DNA from: Parabacteroides sp. AM08-6 | GTDB taxonomy: Bacteria; Bacteroidota; Bacteroidia; Bacteroidales; Tannerellaceae | Assembly (NCBI RefSeq): GCF_003473295.1 | Contig: NZ_QRMP01000040.1 | Coordinates: 1-22,867 of the forward strand | DNA length: 22,867 bases | Direction: 5' to 3' | Position numbers and translations under genes: made by a program | The notes under the pieces: generated by a model | Told to the model about the DNA's origin: nothing | The model's database searches: none | What the model saw: only the letters and a program-made list of their open reading frames with translations | Shown here: in pieces, positions 1-5,293 of the stretch | Layout of the letters: the number at the start of each line of letters is the position of its first letter | Position numbering within the stretch: position 1 is the first letter of the stretch

Positions 1-62
1 TACCCGGCCTTTGTAAACTCTTTTGCTTTCAGACTATAAAACATAAAACTAATAAAACCATC

Positions 63-746
63 ATGAACATTAATTACTGCGGCTACGTTCAAGCGATAGC
101 CGATTATAAAAAAGAACATATCAATCCGTTGCCAGGAGTAACAAAGGAACACACCTTACACTACTCCGGGTTATTTATTAATGACCAAGTGTATAATCAT
201 ATCCTGATGCTAAAAGAAGAACTTAAAACATCAGGATTATTCAGATTCTCCGCTAAACGGGATTTCCAAAAGGCGGAGCATGAAATAGCTAAATACAACT
301 TGGATATGCGTTCACACGTCAATGTCTCTCCTGAAATATTCGCATCTGTCCTTCAGGATATGGAAGACTGTTTCTTGAAAGACATAGACATCCTAAAATA
401 CTCCATTAGCCAGATTATGCTTGATTGTAATATTTCTGGAGTCGATAACAGGATTGCCAGCCTTTCAATGCTAATCAATATCTTTTGCCAAAGTAGCAGG
501 GTATTGGTTAAGTTCTACCGGGAAGATGCCTATGAGATATTTGGAATACACTCGGATAAAATGGATTATCTTCTATTACCTACTACAGAAAGGTACACAG
601 CAGAACTAGCGGCTTCCATATCGGGTAACAGTGATACTTCAAGTAAATCTGAAAGAGCAACAGAGGCTTTCAATGTATTCGTTACAAAGTTGATTGACCC
701 GGAAAGATTCGGAAGAATAGCAGAAAAATATAATCAAATAGCATAA
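63..746 (+). CDS. Hypothetical phage protein, 227 aa
   Basis: I do not recognise this protein. It is mostly helical and soluble, with no signal peptide, membrane segment or clear catalytic motif. It is followed after 2 nt by the single-stranded DNA-binding protein gene, so the two are probably co-transcribed and this one may belong to the replication or recombination module, but that is inference from position only. The start ATG at 63 follows an A-rich stretch with no Shine-Dalgarno, as is usual in Bacteroides. The 62 nt before it hold no promoter I can defend; the operon may begin outside the window. Confidence 0.75.
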   Translation: MNINYCGYVQAIADYKKEHINPLPGVTKEHTLHYSGLFINDQVYNHILMLKEELKTSGLFRFSAKRDFQKAEHEIAKYNLDMRSHVNVSPEIFASVLQDMEDCFLKDIDILKYSISQIMLDCNISGVDNRIASLSMLINIFCQSSRVLVKFYREDAYEIFGIHSDKMDYLLLPTTERYTAELAASISGNSDTSSKSERATEAFNVFVTKLIDPERFGRIAEKYNQIA

Positions 747-748
747 TC

Positions 749-1153
749 ATGAGCGTAAATAAAGTAATCCTTCTCGGCCATACCGGTAAAGACCCTGAAG
801 TGAAAGATGTTGCAGGAACAAAGGTTGCTAACATTTCGCTTGCTACCACAGAGAAGGGGTATACCCTTCAAAACGGTACACAGGTTCCGGAACGCACGGA
901 ATGGCACAACCTTATCTTTTGGAAAGGACTTGCCGAGGTCGTAGAGAAGTATGTCAAGAAAGGTTCTCAAATCTATATCGAGGGTAAGATTAAGACCCGG
1001 CAGTATGAGGATAAGACAGGGTCAAAGCGGTATGTGACAGAAATATTTGTCGATAAGTTGGAGCTATTAGGAAGTAGACCTACCCAGCAAGAAGCCAGTC
1101 CACAGCCTGAACCCTATCAACCTGAGCCGCCAAAAGATGATTTACCATTCTAA
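749..1153 (+). CDS. ssb: Single-stranded DNA-binding protein (SSB)
   Basis: This is a bacterial-type SSB of 134 aa that coats single-stranded DNA during replication and recombination. An OB-fold spans about residues 1-108: it begins MSVNKVILLGHTGKDPEV, has the ERTEWHNLIFW strand, and has a GSQIYIEGKI strand typical of the family. A Pro/Gln/Glu-rich linker (about 109-127) leads to the acidic tip DDLPF, the usual peptide that recruits partner proteins. It starts 2 nt after the preceding stop, indicating one operon. The length is slightly short compared with chromosomal SSBs because the linker is brief, which is common for phage copies. The family assignment is secure; the phage role is from context. 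Confidence 0.95.
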   Translation: MSVNKVILLGHTGKDPEVKDVAGTKVANISLATTEKGYTLQNGTQVPERTEWHNLIFWKGLAEVVEKYVKKGSQIYIEGKIKTRQYEDKTGSKRYVTEIFVDKLELLGSRPTQQEASPQPEPYQPEPPKDDLPF

Positions 1154-1159
1154 AAACAC

Positions 1160-1244
1160 GAGAGGCAACGCCCCGAACCACCAGTAACGTCACCTCTCCA
1201 CACGATTATAGTGCAAATATACTATTTACTTTAAAATAATCGTG
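1160..1244 (+). repeat. Intergenic inverted repeats before 1247
   Basis: The 93-nt gap after ssb contains two nested inverted repeats. A perfect 9-bp pair, CACGATTAT (1201-1209) and ATAATCGTG (1236-1244), flanks an AT-rich loop and ends 3 nt before the ATG at 1247. A weaker pair, GAGAGG (1160-1165) and CCTCTC (1193-1198), lies upstream. Within the AT-rich loop, CAAATATA (1214-1221) reads TATATTTG on the minus strand and so matches the Bacteroides -7 consensus, but I see no matching -33 element. A regulator site or an mRNA hairpin over the start are both possible. Confidence 0.4.
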
Positions 1245-1246
1245 CC

Positions 1247-1663
1247 ATGTTTTCAGAAATCGCAGAAATAAAATCTATCCGGGAACAGAAATCCAAGTTG
1301 TCAGAAAGAGAGAAAGAACTAACAGAACCTACATTGACCGACCTTAACATGATAGGGACGTTATATACGTGGTTCCAGGAGATCATATCTCAAAAGGAAA
1401 CGTTTAGGGTAGGGAATGTTACCCAAAGAAAGAAATTCATCTTTATCATCCTGTTTTTGTACTCTCCAAGCACGCTCGCCGGCGGAAAAATGAAGAACGG
1501 CCTTCGGAATAAATTAGCGGAGGTCTTAGGTGTTAGCGCGCAGACGGCCATATCCGATAACCGTAATAATCTGGTATTCTCTTATCAGTTGTATAAGTAT
1601 TTCCGTCAGGATGTGGATTGGATATATGGGGAGATTATGGAAAGGTTGAAAGCCGGAGTTTAG
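1247..1663 (+). CDS. Hypothetical protein, 138 aa, possible helix-turn-helix
   Basis: Function not recognised. The N-terminal 30 residues are charged and helical. The middle and C-terminal part (about 85-125) includes NKLAEVLGVSAQTAISDNRN, which has the spacing of a helix-turn-helix, so a DNA-binding or replication-accessory role is possible but unproven. It is the last gene of the left-hand plus-strand block; its stop codon lies inside a terminator hairpin that also faces the converging minus-strand genes. Confidence 0.7.
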   Translation: MFSEIAEIKSIREQKSKLSEREKELTEPTLTDLNMIGTLYTWFQEIISQKETFRVGNVTQRKKFIFIILFLYSPSTLAGGKMKNGLRNKLAEVLGVSAQTAISDNRNNLVFSYQLYKYFRQDVDWIYGEIMERLKAGV

Positions 1664-1676
1664 CTCCGGCTTATTT
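1651..1676 (+). terminator. Intrinsic terminator between converging genes
   Basis: AGCCGGAG (1651-1658) pairs with CTCCGGCT (1664-1671) around a 5-nt loop and is followed by TATTTTAT. The hairpin contains the stop codon of the 1247-1663 gene, and its far arm touches the stop of the minus-strand gene at 1671, so it probably separates the two convergent transcription units. On the minus strand the bases after the hairpin are less T-rich, so termination is clearer from the left. Confidence 0.75.
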
Positions 1677-1874
1677 TATGTACACTTCTACTATTTCGTA
1701 CATTCCATCACCTAATTGAGAAATAATGCTTTCAGCTTCTTCTTTGGCATCAAATTGTTTAATTTCATAAACTTGGTTGATGCCATAGCCAAATGTATTT
1801 CCATACTCTCCTTTATACAAATACAAGGATTCTCTGCCAATCATAATTTTTCTGATTACAAACTTCTTTTTCAT
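1671..1874 (-). CDS. Small hypothetical protein downstream of repressor, 67 aa
   Basis: Not recognised. This is a small protein starting MKKKFVIRKIM, with alternating hydrophobic and charged residues that suggest a compact beta-rich fold. Its ATG follows the stop of the repressor gene by 2 nt, so it is co-transcribed with the repressor and likely expressed in the lysogen. A role as a lysogeny accessory factor is inference from position only. Confidence 0.65.
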   Translation of the reverse strand: MKKKFVIRKIMIGRESLYLYKGEYGNTFGYGINQVYEIKQFDAKEEAESIISQLGDGMYEIVEVYIK

Positions 1875-1876
1875 AT

Positions 1877-2131
1877 CTATTCTCCTTTCTCTATTTTAAT
1901 TTTCTTCCCACAGTGAGGGCAGATGATAGTGCTTTCCTCTTTTTCTTCCCCTATCAATTCAGTGATAGATATATTAAGAACACCGGCTATCTTTATGAGA
2001 TTATCCAAAGAAGGCGATGATTTACCTGTTACAATATTGCTGACAGCGACCTTTGAAATACCAACTTGTTCAGCGAGCCACGCAGAAGTAACATTACGCT
2101 CATTCATTATTTCTTTTATTCGTAAATCCAT
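1877..2131 (-). CDS. XRE/Cro-CI-type repressor with C-terminal CPHC motif
   Basis: This 84-aa protein has a helix-turn-helix domain over about residues 1-60. The recognition region AWLAEQVGISKVAVSNIVTG (about 17-36) and the following PSLDNLIKIAGVLNISITEL are typical of the XRE family. A short tail ending in CPHCGKKIKIEKGE looks like half of a zinc ribbon, which could allow zinc-mediated dimerisation; there is only one Cys pair. It faces away from the early operon across a 197-nt gap with repeated ATAAAGTTTG sequences, the usual arrangement of a phage repressor beside its operators. There is no peptidase or LexA-like domain, so induction would not be by self-cleavage. Family secure; immunity role inferred from layout. 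Confidence 0.85.
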   Translation of the reverse strand: MDLRIKEIMNERNVTSAWLAEQVGISKVAVSNIVTGKSSPSLDNLIKIAGVLNISITELIGEEKEESTIICPHCGKKIKIEKGE

Positions 2132-2168
2132 AAACTATACTTTATTTTGATTACTCCGCAAAGTAATG

Positions 2169-2270
2169 CAAACTTTATCGTATAACCTAATATTGATAAA
2201 GTTTGATTTATTAAATATTCTTAATTGATAAAGAAAACTATATCAAAAGTATTGCTTTTAATAAAGTTTG
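2169..2270. promoter_or_regulatory. Candidate repressor operators (three ATAAAGTTTG copies)
   Basis: The 10-mer ATAAAGTTTG occurs at 2196-2205 and 2261-2270 on the plus strand and at 2169-2178 on the minus strand. The right-hand copy extends to an inverted repeat, ATAAAG-TTTG-CTTTAT (2261-2276), lying between the -33 and -7 elements of the early promoter and overlapping the -7 box. A looser palindrome, TGATA (2226-2230) and TATCA (2241-2245), lies between copies. This pattern fits operators bound by the repressor encoded at 1877-2131. The repressor's own promoter is not clear; TTACTTTG on the minus strand (2159-2166) is a one-mismatch -7 box. Confidence 0.6.
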
Positions 2271-2281
2271 CTTTATCTTTG
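2252..2281 (+). promoter_or_regulatory. Early rightward promoter, Bacteroides type
   Basis: TTG at 2252-2254 and TATCTTTG at 2274-2281 match the Bacteroides -33 and -7 elements with a 19-bp spacer. Transcription would begin near 2288, leaving a 40-nt A-rich leader before the ATG at 2329. The -7 box overlaps a candidate operator, so the repressor would block it directly. Confidence 0.7.
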
Positions 2282-2328
2282 CATCATCAGAAAGAAACAA
2301 AGTAATAACAATTAAAAGATATACGATT

Positions 2329-2520
2329 ATGGCAACAGCAGAATTTAAGAAAGGTCAGTCAGTAGTAGTAACTACAAAGAGCGGTAAGGTAGAAGGCGTT
2401 ATATCAAGCGTAGATACTAACGTATGCACATTTGACATAGAGTATTCGGTAGATTACCTGAAAGACGGTAAAACATGGACTATGATTGGTGTACCTGCAA
2501 GAGCGATTGAATTAGTATAA
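2329..2520 (+). CDS. Small SH3-like protein, first early gene, 63 aa
   Basis: The protein begins MATAEFKKGQSVVVTTKSGK and is rich in Val, Lys and Gly with alternating beta-type residues, resembling small SH3/KOW-like barrels. I do not recognise a named family. As the first gene after the operator-controlled promoter it occupies the place where Cro often sits, but it has no helix-turn-helix. The start is preceded by ACGATT with no Shine-Dalgarno, like several other starts here (ATTATG). It is followed by an intergenic tetraloop hairpin. Confidence 0.75.
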   Translation: MATAEFKKGQSVVVTTKSGKVEGVISSVDTNVCTFDIEYSVDYLKDGKTWTMIGVPARAIELV

Positions 2521-2547
2521 GTTTAACCAGCAGGGCGAAAGCCCTGC
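2521..2547 (+). ncRNA. Intergenic GAAA-tetraloop hairpin (copy 1)
   Basis: Immediately after the stop codon comes GTTTAACCA, then a perfect 7-bp stem, GCAGGGC (2530-2536) with GCCCTGC (2541-2547), closed by a GAAA loop. There is no T-run after it, so it is not a normal terminator. The same leader and spacing with a different stem recur at 2764-2790. It is probably an RNA-stability or processing element in the polycistronic early mRNA. This is a cis element, not a separate gene. Confidence 0.6.
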
Positions 2548-2562
2548 ATAATATAGAAGATT

Positions 2563-2763
2563 ATGAATATAAATGAGGTAGTAGTAGGTTTGAGATATAG
2601 AGTGTCAGGTGACTTGGCCAATGGTCGCTATGCAGATGGTACGCCACGCATATCGCACGATGACGTAGTAAGAGTGATAAAAAGAATAACAGATACACGC
2701 ATGATTTTAGAGTGTGGTCGTGAGTTTATCATTAACGACAATCTTAAAATTGAGAAGTTCTAA
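2563..2763 (+). CDS. Small hypothetical early protein, 66 aa
   Basis: Not recognised. It starts MNINEVVVGLRYRVSG and reads like a small beta-rich protein, similar in character to the preceding 63-aa protein. It lies between the two tetraloop hairpins, starts from an ATTATG context, and ends with TAA followed by the second hairpin. Confidence 0.7.
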   Translation: MNINEVVVGLRYRVSGDLANGRYADGTPRISHDDVVRVIKRITDTRMILECGREFIINDNLKIEKF

Positions 2764-2790
2764 GTTTAACCAGGTAGCCTTCGGGCTACC
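2764..2790 (+). ncRNA. Intergenic TTCG-tetraloop hairpin (copy 2)
   Basis: After the stop comes GTTTAACCA, identical to the first copy, then a perfect 7-bp stem, GGTAGCC (2773-2779) with GGCTACC (2784-2790), closed by a TTCG loop. Stem length and distance from the stop are the same as at 2521-2547 but five of seven base pairs differ, so the structure and not the sequence is what is kept. No T-run follows. Confidence 0.6.
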
Positions 2791-2804
2791 ACAATAATAA
2801 ATTT

Positions 2805-2966
2805 ATGAATCAGAAGAGTAAATATATAGTTCGTGAAGCTACTGAATGCGGTTGCAAAATTTACGAAGTAATAGATACAATTACTGGCAACCGGATAAAT
2901 TATTTTGCTGACTCATAATCAGCATTTGAGTTTGCAGAACGCCAAAATATGAAGCGTTATGACTAA
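2805..2966 (+). pseudogene. Small early gene split by an in-frame TAA
   Basis: An ORF starts at ATG 2805 (MNQKSKYIVREATECG) and meets TAA at 2916-2918 after 37 codons. The same frame then continues for 15 codons, SAFEFAERQNMKRYD, to a TAA at 2964-2966 that overlaps the next gene's ATG (2959) by 8 nt. The downstream half has no start of its own and its end is coupled to the next gene as in an intact operon, so I read this as one 53-codon gene with a nonsense codon. The 37-aa product may still be made. Readthrough is the alternative. Confidence 0.6.
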
Positions 2967-3153
2967 GAGAGAAGCAAAGATATTGGCATTAGAAGTATTT
3001 GCAGATAGCGCAGATGCACTTATAGAATCTGATAGGGTATCTGATGCAATCCGCACAACTAAAGATTGTGATTTGATTAATATCGCTTTTTACGAATTGG
3101 CAGAAAGCCTGAGAAAGAGAGCTAACAAGTTGAAATCAAATAAAGATAAATAA
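2959..3153 (+). CDS. Small helical hypothetical protein, 64 aa
   Basis: Not recognised. It begins MTKREAKILALEVFADSADA and is almost entirely helical with a Lys-rich tail (RKRANKLKSNKDK). Its ATG lies inside the end of the upstream TAA-split ORF, which implies translational coupling if the upstream frame is read to its end. Confidence 0.7.
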   Translation: MTKREAKILALEVFADSADALIESDRVSDAIRTTKDCDLINIAFYELAESLRKRANKLKSNKDK

Positions 3154-3155
3154 TT

Positions 3156-3512
3156 ATGGGCGAAATAGCAGATAGTTTAATAAGTGGTGAATTTGATTAC
3201 ATCACAGGTGAATATTTAGGTGAAGCGATTGGTTTTCCAAGAACGCGCTCTTATGGCAAGCGTAATGCGCCTCCTATCATAAAGAAGCCATCGAGCAAGG
3301 CGAATGTATGTATTTCAAATATGTGCAAGGATAGAGGTTTCAGTAATCACGAAAAGGTTGAATTGGTTGCCAAGTTCTTGCATAGCAAAGGGCACAAACA
3401 GTTGCCTAACTTATCACAACAGTATAAAATCATTCATAGCCAATACAAGAATGATTTTAGAAAGTTTTTGATTGAACAAGTAAAGCAAAGAAATAATGGA
3501 CGAACATTTTAA
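3156..3512 (+). CDS. Hypothetical early protein, 118 aa
   Basis: Not assigned. The N-terminal segment GEFDYITGEYLGEAIGFPRT resembles a motif that I associate with small phage proteins in which a TGEYLGE-like turn often carries cysteines; here those positions lack Cys, so metal binding is not supported in that part. The remainder is basic and helical, suggesting nucleic-acid contact. It starts from TTATG, 2 nt after the preceding stop, and its 3' end overlaps the next gene by 17 nt. Confidence 0.7.
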   Translation: MGEIADSLISGEFDYITGEYLGEAIGFPRTRSYGKRNAPPIIKKPSSKANVCISNMCKDRGFSNHEKVELVAKFLHSKGHKQLPNLSQQYKIIHSQYKNDFRKFLIEQVKQRNNGRTF

Positions 3513-3765
3513 GAAGAAATACGGTGTCTATGACGGTATAGATACAAGTACATTTAAGCATATCCCCGAAATAAGCTTCTACAATAATAACTATTACGTA
3601 GGATTAAAGAGAGGTAAAAGTGTGACAAATGATTTGCTTTTCGCGCATGGTGACGATGATAATCAAGTAGATTGGTACATTATAAACGGCAATTCGGTTA
3701 GATACATAGGATATGAGTTTTCGGATAAAGGTGTGCTTAATCTTAGTGATGTTGAATTTACTTAA
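3496..3765 (+). CDS. Hypothetical early protein, 89 aa
   Basis: Not recognised. It is acidic and rich in Asn, Tyr and Asp, with probable beta strands (ISFYNNNYYVGLKRG, WYIINGNSVRYIGYEF). It overlaps the end of the preceding gene by 17 nt in another frame, a tight early-operon arrangement. The ATG at 3496 is preceded by an A-rich run. Confidence 0.65.
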   Translation: MDEHFKKKYGVYDGIDTSTFKHIPEISFYNNNYYVGLKRGKSVTNDLLFAHGDDDNQVDWYIINGNSVRYIGYEFSDKGVLNLSDVEFT

Positions 3766-3777
3766 AAATGAATGATT

Positions 3778-4185
3778 ATGGATATACAAGAAATTAAGAG
3801 AAGATTTGACCTTCTTAAAATGGCAAACAATGAACGCTACTGCCTATTGTCAGAACTTGCCAAAGAGCTGAAAGTAAGAAAAACGGATTTGATGCAGTTT
3901 GTGATTGATAATCCTAAATTATTTAGAAAAGGCAGCGTAGAGAAAAAAGGAAAAAATATGGGTGCGTGCCTCTTCAATGTTTTTCTTTTACCCGAAGATA
4001 ATCCTAATACAGAAGAATGGCTACAAAAGCAGATTGTCGAAAAGGCAAAATATATCTATATCTCTGAATTTGATAATTACGGGTGCATAGAAGGATATTT
4101 TGTAGTTATTGACAAAGAGGATAGCTCTAATAAGAACAGAGAATGGCTTTGGCGAAATACAGAGCAAAAGGTTAAAGAAATTTAA
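3778..4185 (+). CDS. Hypothetical early protein, C-terminally cut by TAA
   Basis: The product is 135 aa if started at ATG 3778; an in-frame ATG 6 nt earlier (3772) is possible, but 3778 has the ATTATG context shared by many starts in this window. The N-terminal half contains ERYCLLSELAKELKVRKTDL, which resembles a winged-helix or helix-turn-helix segment. The rest has Tyr/Ile-rich strands. The frame stops at TAA 4183-4185 but remains open and coding-like to 4338 (separate entry), so this is likely the N-terminal three quarters of a longer protein. Confidence 0.65.
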   Translation: MDIQEIKRRFDLLKMANNERYCLLSELAKELKVRKTDLMQFVIDNPKLFRKGSVEKKGKNMGACLFNVFLLPEDNPNTEEWLQKQIVEKAKYIYISEFDNYGCIEGYFVVIDKEDSSNKNREWLWRNTEQKVKEI

Positions 4186-4338
4186 TCGCTTGGTGTCACG
4201 CATAATGCTACATTCTATTTTGGTGGATATGGAGATTGTACTGAACGCCCGGTTGAATATGCCATATCTTCTGACGGATTACAGAAACTAAAACAAGCTG
4301 GGTGGACTTTCAACGAATTAAAACCATTATCAAGATGA
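4186..4338 (+). pseudogene. In-frame continuation of the 3778 gene after TAA
   Basis: Directly after TAA 4183-4185 the same frame reads 50 codons starting SLGVTHNATFYFGGYGDCTE and ending LKPLSR, then TGA at 4336-4338, which overlaps the next gene's ATG as ATGA. The segment contains no ATG, GTG or TTG in frame, so it cannot be a separate gene by normal initiation. The protein-like composition and the coupled end indicate that the ancestral gene ran from 3778 to 4338 and acquired a stop, or that the stop is read through. Confidence 0.6.
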
Positions 4339-4541
4339 ACACAATAAACAAAAACGGTTGTAGCGTATGTCAACCCGGTAAAGAGAATTATTGTACCTAC
4401 ACTACTAAGTTGAGAGGTAAGAGAGTGAGAATGTACCAGTACGACTATCGTACTGAAAGTGGTGAATTGTTCGCTTGTTGTGCGCCAACTTTAGAGGCGT
4501 GCAGAGAAAAGCGTGATAAATGGCTTAGTTTACGACAATAA
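4335..4541 (+). CDS. DUF3873-like small protein, 68 aa
   Basis: A Cys-containing small protein, MNTINKNGCSVCQPGKENY followed by YQYDYRTESGELFACCAPTLEACREKRDKW. The arrangement NG-x-SVC-x-xG at the N-terminus and YQYDYR-x(3)-GELF with the APTLE-x-CR-x-KRD-x-W helix matches my memory of the DUF3873 family of Bacteroides. A GTG at 4302 would add 11 residues, but ATG 4335 overlaps the upstream TGA as ATGA and is preferred. Function unknown. Its last codons and stop lie within the promoter-like element at 4529. Confidence 0.75.
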   Translation: MNTINKNGCSVCQPGKENYCTYTTKLRGKRVRMYQYDYRTESGELFACCAPTLEACREKRDKWLSLRQ

Positions 4542-4603
4542 GCCGATTGTCATAAATAACGATTGAAGATCTTTCTGTATCTTTGGTTATGGTAGTACCT
4601 TAG
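4529..4603 (+). promoter_or_regulatory. Phage promoter-like element, copy A
   Basis: This is the first of three 75-bp elements. TTTAC is followed by the inverted repeat GACAAT (4534-4539) and ATTGTC (4546-4551) with a 6-nt spacer, CAT, and then TACCTTAG at 4596-4603, exactly 44 nt after the palindrome. The left end overlaps the end of the DUF3873 gene. It lies 9 nt before the tRNA, which fits a start point near the mature tRNA end. TATCTTTG (4578-4585) also matches a host -7 box, but no -33 partner is visible. It is the weakest copy outside the palindrome: 41 of 75 positions match copy B in my hand alignment. Confidence 0.55.
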
Positions 4604-4612
4604 TGGTGCTAT

Positions 4613-4685
4613 CGCGGGGTAGAGCAGTGGTAAGCTTGCTACTTTGACTTGGTAGAGGTCGCGTGTTCGAGTCACGCCCCCGCAA
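4613..4685 (+). tRNA. tRNA-Val (anticodon GAC), atypical
   Basis: A cloverleaf can be drawn. The acceptor arm 4614-4619 (GCGGGG) pairs with 4678-4683 (CCCCGC), with a C-A mismatch at the outermost pair. The D arm is GAGC/GCTT with loop AGTGGTAA. The anticodon stem is CTACT/GGTAG with loop TTGACTT. The T arm is GCGTG/CACGC with loop TTCGAGT. The anticodon would be GAC (4646-4648), valine. Position 37 is T instead of the usual purine, and no CCA is encoded. The core looks functional; the mismatch and T37 leave room for a degenerate tRNA. Confidence 0.75.
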
Positions 4686-4716
4686 CTAATTATTTATTAA
4701 TAAAATAGACACGATT

Positions 4717-5106
4717 ATGAATGTATTAACACTTTCGATTAAACAGAAGTTTTTCGATGAGATTTTAGCCGGTAAGAAAAAACAAGAGTTCAGAGAAATC
4801 CGGCCTAACACTTCTCAAAAGTATATCCGGTATAAGGTCGGCGACAAAGAATATAAGCACTTTGAAGAAGTGCCAGAAGATCAAGAACCCGAAGTCGTAC
4901 CGGTCGAATATGATGCTATCAAGTTTCTCACAGGTGAATATAAGGGCGCACGCCCGTTTGCTATTGTCGAGGTTAAAGGTGCAAAGGTTGAGATCCTAAC
5001 AGACGAAGACGACAACGAAATCCCCTATGAAGTAGATGGTGTTGAGTACGTGATGGCCCAAATCATTTATGACTTGGGTAAAGTGATAGAGAAGTCTAAT
5101 GTTTAA
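4717..5106 (+). CDS. ASCH-domain protein, 129 aa
   Basis: The N-terminus, MNVLTLSIKQKFFDEILAGKK followed by QEFREIRP, is the start of an ASCH (ASC-1 homology) domain, a beta-barrel related to PUA that is thought to bind RNA. These proteins are frequent in phages; some bacterial members act as nucleases or amidohydrolases, so the activity here is unknown. The ARPFAIVEVKGAKVEIL strand is the usual second landmark. It starts from an ATTATG context 31 nt after the tRNA and is presumably transcribed with it. Confidence 0.8.
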   Translation: MNVLTLSIKQKFFDEILAGKKKQEFREIRPNTSQKYIRYKVGDKEYKHFEEVPEDQEPEVVPVEYDAIKFLTGEYKGARPFAIVEVKGAKVEILTDEDDNEIPYEVDGVEYVMAQIIYDLGKVIEKSNV

Positions 5107-5125
5107 CCATTAATAATTTTGCTGA

Positions 5126-5293
5126 GTCGGTAGAAGAACTAACAGAACAGGTTTTGCGACCTCTAATTACAGAGGCGGCCGTAGAGGTTTGACGGTACCA
5201 GGAACAAACAGAGTTTCTCAAGGTGGTAGATTTATTACCAGAAATCAGCAGTACAGAAATGTACGCTCTGGTTTAGGTATGAGTTCGGGATGA
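5126..5293 (+). CDS. Small Arg/Gly-rich protein without an obvious start codon
   Basis: An open frame of 55 codons (VGRRTNRTGF, GGRRGLTVPGTNRVSQGG, FITRNQQYRN) runs from a TGA at 5123 to a TGA at 5291-5293 that overlaps the ATG of the next gene as ATGA. The composition is strongly Arg/Gly/Asn and protein-like, suggesting a nucleic-acid-binding peptide. There is no in-frame ATG or GTG near the start; TTG 5189 would give only 34 residues. The upstream 30 nt resemble those before the ORF at 5989. The start could be non-standard, reached by frameshifting, or lost. Confidence 0.45.
   Translation, partial: VGRRTNRTGFATSNYRGGRRGLTVPGTNRVSQGGRFITRNQQYRNVRSGLGMSSG

Noticed and set aside
2735..2756. 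Fourth copy of the GACAAT/ATTGTC element
   Set aside because: ACGACAATCTTAAAATTGAG resembles the palindrome but lies inside a coding sequence, lacks the TTGTCAT half and has no downstream TAC box.
4109..4291. 60-aa ORF on the plus strand overlapping the end of the 3778 gene
   Set aside because: The other frame (continuing the 3778 gene after TAA) has the more protein-like sequence and a coupled end at the next gene; this ORF ends without relation to its neighbours.
2805..4338. Genetic-code reassignment of TAA in this phage
   Set aside because: Two ORFs continue past TAA, but many other genes end at TAA in clearly correct places (for example before the two hairpins at 2520 and 2763 and after ssb), so TAA works as a stop in general.
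4637..4653. tRNA-Gln reading (anticodon TTG) of the tRNA
   Set aside because: The loop CTTTGAC looks like that of tRNA-Gln, but the anticodon stem would then have three mismatches of five; the valine reading gives a complete 5-bp stem.
5101..5109. Third copy of the GTTTAACCA hairpin leader
   Set aside because: The 9-mer is identical, but the stop codon lies inside it instead of before it and no 7-bp tetraloop stem follows.
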